NCBI GenBank assembly: GCA_023705945.1
Contig: BPTM01000115.1
Coordinates: 1 to 38,363 of the forward strand
DNA length: 38,363 nucleotides
Origin: Candidatus Heimdallarchaeota archaeon
GTDB taxonomy: Archaea > Asgardarchaeota > Heimdallarchaeia > Heimdallarchaeales > Heimdallarchaeaceae
Direction of reading: 5' to 3'
The translations under genes and the position numbers were made by a program. This document shows, one piece after another, positions 33,275 to 38,363 of the stretch (positions within the stretch are counted from its first letter, which is position 1; every line of letters begins with the position of its first letter). The notes beneath the pieces are model-generated. The model worked only from the letters and a program-made list of their open reading frames with translations. It was not told the origin of the DNA and made no database searches.

Positions 33275-34309
33275 ATGGCAGACGACATTCATCTCATAGA
33301 TATTATTGAGAGAACTAAAGAATTAATCGGTGAAGAAAGTCTCGAGGATGCAATTAGTTTTCTAGAAAGACAGTTGCCTGACTTCGAAAACACGCCGAGA
33401 TTTCTGAATTATCTGGGTCAACTTTATCTGAAAAAAGACGATCCAAATTCAGCACTAAACTATCTTAATCGCTCTTTGGAAATTAAAAGCGAAAATTCAG
33501 AAACCCTTGACAACATTGGTGATGCTTTTTATTATCTGAAGAACTGGGAACAAGCCATCATTTCATGGAAAAAAGCTTGTGAGTTGGATGAAAAGAGGTT
33601 TGAGATTTGGGAAAAGGTTGGAAACTTATATTATGACATTGGTGAGTATCCTAAAGCCATCCAAGCTTTCTTAAAATATCTAGATTATGATGAAAAACTA
33701 GAGATTTTCAGTATAGTTGCAACAATATATAGTAAAATGGGTAATGACATTGAGAGCTGGAATAATCTGATGAAAGCTGAGAAAATTGATCCTGACAACG
33801 AACAAGTACTTCAACAAATCGGTCAAACCTACTTGGAACTAGATAATTTTGACAGAGCTATTTACTATTTTAGGAAAGTTACTAAGGTCAATACAGAAAA
33901 TCTTTCTGGATGGTTTCAACTGGGATTTACCTATGAAATGAATCAAGAGTATGTACAATCCCTAGAAGCTTTCACGAAAGTTGTTGAAATAGATCCAGAT
34001 AATGTACTAGGGTATCACCATTTAGCTAGTATATACGCTTCAATTGCGAATATTGAAGAAGCTATGAAGAACTATGAAGAGTGCTTAACCATTGATCCTT
34101 CATTCGTTGAAGCTTCTATTTCTCTAGCATCTCTACGCTGGGCATCGAAGGAATATGATATGGCTTTGACTCTGTTAGAGGATGCTAAACGTTTCAATAG
34201 TCTAGATAGTAGAATTTTTCAGCTAATGGGAGATGTTCAAGAAGATATGGGTGATCTAGACAAAGCTGAGGAAAATTGGAAAAAGGCCTCTGAACTAGAA
34301 GAGGGATAA
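33275..34309 (+). CDS. Tetratricopeptide repeat protein
   Basis: The 344-residue protein is made of about eight or nine TPR units of 34 residues, from about residue 38 to 340. Repeat signs recur: LNYLGQLYLKKDDPNSALNYL, then AIISWKKACELDEKR and AIYYFRKVTKVNTEN. Each unit keeps the small-residue and aromatic positions (W/L-G-Y-A-F-A-P). It has no signal peptide or TM and should act as a cytoplasmic protein-binding scaffold. The partner is unknown. Confidence 0.93.
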   Translation: MADDIHLIDIIERTKELIGEESLEDAISFLERQLPDFENTPRFLNYLGQLYLKKDDPNSALNYLNRSLEIKSENSETLDNIGDAFYYLKNWEQAIISWKKACELDEKRFEIWEKVGNLYYDIGEYPKAIQAFLKYLDYDEKLEIFSIVATIYSKMGNDIESWNNLMKAEKIDPDNEQVLQQIGQTYLELDNFDRAIYYFRKVTKVNTENLSGWFQLGFTYEMNQEYVQSLEAFTKVVEIDPDNVLGYHHLASIYASIANIEEAMKNYEECLTIDPSFVEASISLASLRWASKEYDMALTLLEDAKRFNSLDSRIFQLMGDVQEDMGDLDKAEENWKKASELEEG

Positions 34310-34347
34310 TTATTCTCACTGAGTCTGTTATTAATTTCACACATGGT

Positions 34348-34710
34348 TTGAAAGGATCTTATCTTCTTTACATAAAAATCATAAAATCAGTTGAAATTAC
34401 AATAAGGGGAAAATCATCCCTACTAAATACAGGTTATTACATTTATATTGGTAGTGCTTTTGGTGCCGGTGGTTTGTCTTCTAGATTACATCGACACCTC
34501 AGAAAAATTAAGAAAAAACATTGGCATATTGATCAAATTACAACAAGCAAATTTTCAGAAATAATTGGAATAGGAGTGTTACTCAAACAGAGTGTAGAGT
34601 GTGAGTTATCCAAAATAATCGGTGACATAGGAAAAGTGGTTCCAATAACAGGATTTGGTAATAGTGATTGTGAGAATAAATGTATAAGCCATTTCTTCAG
34701 AGTCAGTTAA
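34348..34710 (+). CDS. DUF123/GIY-YIG-like nuclease-related protein
   Basis: The 120-residue protein matches the DUF123 group. Signs are GSYLLYIKI, TGYYIYIGSAFGAGGLSSRL (a GIY-YIG-like core), RHLRKIKKKHWHID and a Cys-rich C-terminus (ECELSKIIG, FGNSDCENKC). Relatives are GIY-YIG fold proteins sometimes fused to endonuclease III. Start is uncertain: TTG 34348 is used here, but the frame is open upstream and a non-standard start earlier is possible. Its stop overlaps the stop of the convergent radical SAM gene by four bases. Confidence 0.82.
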   Translation: MKGSYLLYIKIIKSVEITIRGKSSLLNTGYYIYIGSAFGAGGLSSRLHRHLRKIKKKHWHIDQITTSKFSEIIGIGVLLKQSVECELSKIIGDIGKVVPITGFGNSDCENKCISHFFRVS

Positions 34711-35843
34711 AACAGTAAATGTCTGTTGCCTATATTCACATTTTTCAGGTATTTTGATGCAACTTTGTAGCATTTTTCAGCCAAATCTAAGGAAGTAAGA
34801 GGGAGGTCAGAAAACTCAAACTGTGGATAGAAACCAAGTAATGAATAAGGAATATTTTCATTAATTGAGGAAATGAAAGAAGCTATATTTTCTACTTCTA
34901 CTTCATCTACATAACCGGGAACTAGAAGAGTTGTTGCATTCAAGATTGGTAAATCTGGTCTTAGATCAAAGAACTTCCTTCCTACATATCCAAAATTTTC
35001 CAATACGACTTCATTCTTCACTCCTGTTAAGGCTTGATGAATGTTTGAATCCCATGCTTTTAAATCAAATTTAATATTTCCACCCGACTTCAAGGAAATT
35101 GCAGCAGCTTTTTTGACATATTGCCTATTCCCAAAACCATTCCATTCCCAACAGATTCTAGCTATTCTATTTTCAGTTTCAGCAATTTCAAGTATTTGTT
35201 CAGAAACGTTTATTGCATAGGGAAACTGAGGTTCTGGCGATCCACCAAAGAAACAGATGCAATTAATTCTGGGATTGTTTTGAAATTGCTGAACTAGTTG
35301 GGATGCTGATACTTTAGTACCATCAGTAATTCTCTTATGATTATGATTCTGGCAAAAAAGACAATCAAAAGAACATCCATAGAAGAATATAGATAGATTG
35401 TAAAAACCTAGTTCTTTAGTTTGGCTGGAAGCATATTCAGGATAGCCAGCCCCAGTACCAGCAGGACAAAACCAAGCTGCACAACAATTACAAGGAAGTG
35501 GATCAAGATAATAGTGAAGCAACCCAATTTCTTTTGTAGAATATGCAGAAATCTTAGCATCATTATTTCTAAATCTCAAACCACAATAACTTGTTTCATT
35601 CTCATCTAATCCACAATTATGATTGCATAAAGAACAACTTATTTTATCACTATCAGGAGCAGTTAAAGGAAGATTATAGTGGGATCTAGCCTTTTTATGT
35701 GCATTTATTATTAGCTCTGCAACTTTCGTAGACCCTTCCCTCAAACAATCTTTACAAACAGATAAAATACTGGCTACTAATTTCTCTTCATTGCAAATAA
35801 AACACTTCTTCACAGATTCTTCTTGAGATGGAATGAAAATCAT
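34707..35843 (-). CDS. Radical SAM protein, AmrS/PflA-activase-like
   Basis: The 378-residue protein has the radical SAM cluster motif C157-x3-C161-x2-C164 (YGCSFDCLFCQN) followed by FFGGSPEPQ. Upstream is an AmrS-type Cys-rich segment, C70-SL-C73-NHN-C77, then YCGLR, and still earlier a C-x2-C pair at 14-17 and C-x2-C at 30-33 that may bind zinc. A further Cys group (CNCCAAWFC) lies at 118-126. It resembles COG1180-like activases, especially those of the AmmeMemoRadiSam set, but MEMO and AMMECR1 genes are not in the window. Substrate unknown. Confidence 0.82.
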   Translation of the reverse strand: MIFIPSQEESVKKCFICNEEKLVASILSVCKDCLREGSTKVAELIINAHKKARSHYNLPLTAPDSDKISCSLCNHNCGLDENETSYCGLRFRNNDAKISAYSTKEIGLLHYYLDPLPCNCCAAWFCPAGTGAGYPEYASSQTKELGFYNLSIFFYGCSFDCLFCQNHNHKRITDGTKVSASQLVQQFQNNPRINCICFFGGSPEPQFPYAINVSEQILEIAETENRIARICWEWNGFGNRQYVKKAAAISLKSGGNIKFDLKAWDSNIHQALTGVKNEVVLENFGYVGRKFFDLRPDLPILNATTLLVPGYVDEVEVENIASFISSINENIPYSLLGFYPQFEFSDLPLTSLDLAEKCYKVASKYLKNVNIGNRHLLF

Positions 35844-35946
35844 TATTATAACATAAGTATTCTATCTTGTTAATGTTGTGCTTAACTTTTTTCTTATTTC
35901 TTGCTCTTCCTCTGAAATAAAGTTTATTTACTAAATAGTTTAATCA

Positions 35947-36369
35947 ATGAACATGGCACTTGAAGAACCAATTAGAACTATAGTTGTTATAGCTATCAAC
36001 TTTGTTCTTTTTTACATAGCTTCTGCAATATTATGTGGGATTATGTTTAGAAGAGATTCAAAACGATGGACTTGGTTGAATATCATTATGGCGGCTCTTA
36101 TATCAGTTGCATGGGTATTTGGTTGGGGCTATCTTGCAGGACTTGGATCAGCCACAGTTATTACATTTGGACTTATTATTTTCTTCCTATGTTGGATAGT
36201 ATGGGTAACCATAGGAGGAGTTGGTGATAAAAGCGCAGTTTATGCAACCCTAGGAACCTTAATCTTATGGTTCTTACTATGTTGGGTTTTCATGGTGATA
36301 ATGAATCTAACAAACGTTACAGAATTCAATGTTACAGATTTTCCAACTTTGCTAGACTGGCTTCCATAA
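35947..36369 (+). CDS. Unknown small membrane protein, four TM helices
   Basis: The 140-residue protein has four predicted transmembrane helices (about 10-32, 43-62, 67-88 and 98-118), a short Arg/Lys loop between the first two, and an Asn/Thr-rich C-terminus. No known family. The gene sits between the two radical SAM genes but on the opposite strand, and its stop abuts the SPASM gene's stop without a gap. I see no link to peptide modification beyond position. Confidence 0.68.
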   Translation: MNMALEEPIRTIVVIAINFVLFYIASAILCGIMFRRDSKRWTWLNIIMAALISVAWVFGWGYLAGLGSATVITFGLIIFFLCWIVWVTIGGVGDKSAVYATLGTLILWFLLCWVFMVIMNLTNVTEFNVTDFPTLLDWLP

Positions 36370-37734
36370 TCAAATCATTTCAAATAATTGTGCAAAGCTA
36401 TCAAAATTCAAATTATAGTTTAATCTATACTTTTTCTTCTTTTTTTCAATATAGCGTTTCAATAATCCTGGATATATCTTTGTTAATCGAAGTACAAGAA
36501 AACTAGCTGCTTTGAAAAACACAAAGTTTACTGAACATTCATAAGAAATTGCAAGGTTTCTAATACTTAATTTTTCCTTATTAATCCAATCCAGACATGG
36601 TCCCCCACAATAATAGCGTATTGAGCATTTAGAACATTTTTCAATTGAATTAACAGAAAATTGTAACTTATCTGATACTGCAAAGGAGTCATTAAGAAAT
36701 TCAAGTTCATATTCGTCATATCCAATTAAACCTGAACATGGATAATACCTCTGTTTATTATCAATAGCGAGAGCTGTTCTTGAAGCTGGGCACCTGATTG
36801 TCTTTTTTTCTCGCATTATGATTCTGTCAAAATATCTGAGGAAATAATCAGAAGGCCCTATCGATGGTAGAAAGTCAAGAATTTCTTCTTCGGTTAAACA
36901 AAGTATATTTTCAGTAAATTTCTCAAGCTCTTGGGTAAACCTTGTTAAATTTCTTTTTTTCCATGAAAACAATGCTTCTTTTTGAACTCTTACTGGTCTT
37001 AAAGATACTTCATTGAATAGTTTAAGGTGATTTCTGTAAATGTTAAATAAGTCCTTATTTAAAGCGTGAATTGGGATAATGCAATGTTTAATTACTGTAT
37101 TTTTGAATAAAGTGATGTTCTTTTTTACAAGTTCAATCTGGTTCATGTTTGATAGGTCTATAGAAACGTTAAGATAGCCATAGTCATTAACAAAATCCAC
37201 AAGTTCTTGAGGAGGATCAACAAGATTTGTTGAAGGCATAAAAAGATGTATCGGAAATTTGTATTTGTTTCTATTTTGCTCCACCATTCTATGAATTCGA
37301 AGAAACTCATTAAAATAGAGTGATATTTCACCGGTATAATAAAATGAGAAGTTAATCGGAAGGATTGAACCATTCTTTCTTTTTGTTTCAAGAAAAGTGT
37401 TCATTATATTTGAAACAACTTCTGTAGATAGAACCTCCTGCTCAATTTCCCTCTTTTGTTTGGAATAACAATACCAACAAGAAAGATTGCATTTTGATGA
37501 AGGATTAATTACAATATAATTGATCTCGAAAATTTCTTTAGTTTTTGTCTTTATTTCTTCTTCATTTTTTGATGTAAAAAAACCTCGAACTTTCAATTTC
37601 TGGATTTGCTTCATAATTTTATTTTTGTTTTTGTAATCTATATTCCAAAGCATTTGGTGATAAGAATCTAATAAAAAGTAGGAACCATTAAAACTAAAAA
37701 AATATTCGCCATGCATTGAATCAGACATTGTCAT
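36370..37734 (-). CDS. Radical SAM-SPASM peptide maturase
   Basis: The 454-residue enzyme has three parts. The N-terminal part (residues about 1-65) has the FFSFNGSYFLLDSYHQMLWNID pattern in pieces, as seen in peptide-modifying maturases. The radical SAM core has C82-x3-C86-x2-C89 (KCNLSCWYCYS). The C-terminal SPASM domain carries C-x2-C-x5-C-x3-C (CSKCSIRYYCGGPC), with further Cys before and after (RCPAS, YPCSG, YEC). This architecture belongs to RiPP maturases of the SCIFF, sactipeptide and quinone-amine groups. ATG 37734 overlaps the stop of the upstream small protein (TGATG), so the two are coupled. TTG 37740 is an alternative start. Confidence 0.9.
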   Translation of the reverse strand: MTMSDSMHGEYFFSFNGSYFLLDSYHQMLWNIDYKNKNKIMKQIQKLKVRGFFTSKNEEEIKTKTKEIFEINYIVINPSSKCNLSCWYCYSKQKREIEQEVLSTEVVSNIMNTFLETKRKNGSILPINFSFYYTGEISLYFNEFLRIHRMVEQNRNKYKFPIHLFMPSTNLVDPPQELVDFVNDYGYLNVSIDLSNMNQIELVKKNITLFKNTVIKHCIIPIHALNKDLFNIYRNHLKLFNEVSLRPVRVQKEALFSWKKRNLTRFTQELEKFTENILCLTEEEILDFLPSIGPSDYFLRYFDRIIMREKKTIRCPASRTALAIDNKQRYYPCSGLIGYDEYELEFLNDSFAVSDKLQFSVNSIEKCSKCSIRYYCGGPCLDWINKEKLSIRNLAISYECSVNFVFFKAASFLVLRLTKIYPGLLKRYIEKKKKKYRLNYNLNFDSFAQLFEMI

Positions 37735-37976
37735 CAACAAACTGATTCAGTTTCTACTCTTCCTTCTTCGTCTTGAAGGAAAACAGCTACCTTATCTAAT
37801 GCAGCATCTTTTGAGATAAATTTTCCGATAATTTTGTTTTTCCTTGTATTTTTAACTACCCACCAATCATTTTCAAGATATATCTCGTAATCACCACATT
37901 TTTCTGCATTACTCATACTGCTCAAATTAGATGAAATTGCAGTGTTTAAATTATTTTTCCTTACACTCATTTTCAA
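37734..37976 (-). CDS. Small protein, candidate precursor peptide of the SPASM maturase
   Basis: The 80-residue protein is coupled to the maturase gene by a one-base stop/start overlap. The N-terminus is basic and Asn/Ser-rich (MKMSVRKNN...). The middle, YEIYLENDWWVVKN and SKDAALDKVAVFLQDE, has a small beta-beta-alpha pattern that could act as a leader/recognition segment. The tail RVETESVC ends in Cys80; the only other Cys is C27. No known RiPP class signature is present. It may instead be a small helper or an RRE-like binding protein. ATG 37970 is an alternative start. It is divergent from the small GTPase gene. Confidence 0.7.
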   Translation of the reverse strand: MKMSVRKNNLNTAISSNLSSMSNAEKCGDYEIYLENDWWVVKNTRKNKIIGKFISKDAALDKVAVFLQDEEGRVETESVC

Positions 37977-38035
37977 AGTATCGCTAGCAGAATAAAAACT
38001 CTTTAAAACTTTGAAAGGACAAAGAAATCATAATT

Positions 38036-38363
38036 ATGTCTCAAAGAAGCTTCAAAGTATCATTATGTGGGGAACCAGGAGTAGGAAAAACTTCCATAGC
38101 TCTTCGTCAAGCGCAAAACTCTTTTCCTATTACTCATCAACCTACTTTAGGAGCTAATTTTCTTATATGGAATACAACTATTGAAGGCGAAGAAATCAGA
38201 CTCATTATTGGTGATTCTGGTTCTCAAGAACGTTTTTACTCTGTTCTCCCAACGTATTTTCAAGGATCAGCAGCTGCAGTATTGATTTTTGACATTACAA
38301 ATAAGGAGAGCTTTGAGAAACTTACTTTTTGGTTAGAAAAACTTGAGGAAGGTGTCGGTAAAA
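38036..38363 (+). CDS. Ras/Rab-like small GTPase, cut by the window edge
   Basis: The first 109 residues are visible. G1 is GEPGVGKTS (12-20), Thr in the switch I segment QPTLGANF, then G3 reads GDSGSQERF where Rab/Ras have DTAGQERF, followed by LIFDITNKESFEKL. The general Rab-like framework is clear. The G3 glycine of DxxG is replaced by Ser while the catalytic Gln is kept. Such GTPases are greatly expanded in Asgard archaea. CTTTAAAAC (about 38001-38009) is a likely TATA box, 27 bases from the ATG, implying a leaderless message. The C-terminus, including any lipidation site, is outside the window. Confidence 0.93.
   Translation, partial: MSQRSFKVSLCGEPGVGKTSIALRQAQNSFPITHQPTLGANFLIWNTTIEGEEIRLIIGDSGSQERFYSVLPTYFQGSAAAVLIFDITNKESFEKLTFWLEKLEEGVGK

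Noticed and set aside
36267-36506. Plus-strand 79-codon frame across the convergent junction
   Set aside because: It overlaps both the four-TM gene and the SPASM gene end without a ribosome binding site or protein-like features.
37734-37976. Small protein as a PqqD-type recognition element
   Set aside because: The length is suitable, but I see no PqqD winged-helix pattern, and the maturase already seems to have its own N-terminal region. A precursor role fits the coupling better.

Overview
The window is an AT-rich archaeal chromosome segment, most likely from an Asgard archaeon (Promethearchaeota; a Heimdall- or Loki-like lineage, which I cannot resolve further). Archaeal markers are an Orc1/Cdc6 AAA+ initiator, AMP phosphorylase, AlaX, Lrp/AsnC regulators and BRE/TATA promoters with very short or absent leaders. 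Asgard-leaning markers are a Rab/Ras-like small GTPase at the right edge, longin- or roadblock-like domains, apparent GTP-fold proteins without a P-loop, and a membrane-anchored RING-type zinc finger. No rRNA, CRISPR array, transposase or integrase is visible, and no stretch over 300 bases lacks a gene.

Left end (1-6.7 kb): a broken thrombospondin-type-3 repeat gene abuts a 5'-truncated tRNA-Pro(GGG), which makes a rearrangement or integration junction near position 603. Next comes a divergent locus. The minus-strand operon encodes a winged-helix protein, a MinD/ParA-like ATPase and a two-TM surface protein. The plus-strand operon encodes a VWA-domain membrane protein and a membrane protein with a cytosolic C-terminal RING. 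The AT-rich divergent promoter carries repeated elements.

6.8-15 kb: stand-alone Lrp ligand-binding domain, Orc1/Cdc6, GNAT, AMP phosphorylase, an unknown surface protein, AlaX tRNA editing protein, adenine deaminase and DegV. AMP phosphorylase followed by adenine deaminase gives a nucleotide-breakdown route.

15-29 kb: alpha/beta hydrolase with a Cys nucleophile, Aeropyrum-type peroxiredoxin divergent from an Lrp regulator across a strong inverted repeat, ICMT/PEMT-like membrane methyltransferase, a second lipase-like hydrolase, a longin plus pseudo-GTPase protein, three tandem paralogous membrane proteins, a winged-helix plus pseudo-GTPase protein, a TauE/SafE exporter, UDP-GlcNAc 2-epimerase, a 7TM-longin-like protein and a secreted M14 carboxypeptidase.

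29-32 kb: a compact sulfur-relay operon (TusA, SQR-like flavoprotein, TusA, DsrE2-like, DsrE-like, winged-helix regulator).

32-38.4 kb: GAP1-N-like protein, TPR protein, DUF123 GIY-YIG protein, an AmrS-like radical SAM protein, a four-TM protein, a radical SAM-SPASM peptide maturase translationally coupled to an 80-residue candidate precursor peptide, and a partial small GTPase with an altered G3 motif.

Best candidates for undescribed biology are the SPASM maturase/peptide pair, the MinD-VWA-RING membrane locus, and the two P-loop-less GTPase-fold proteins. All function calls come from reading motifs; no database search was run.
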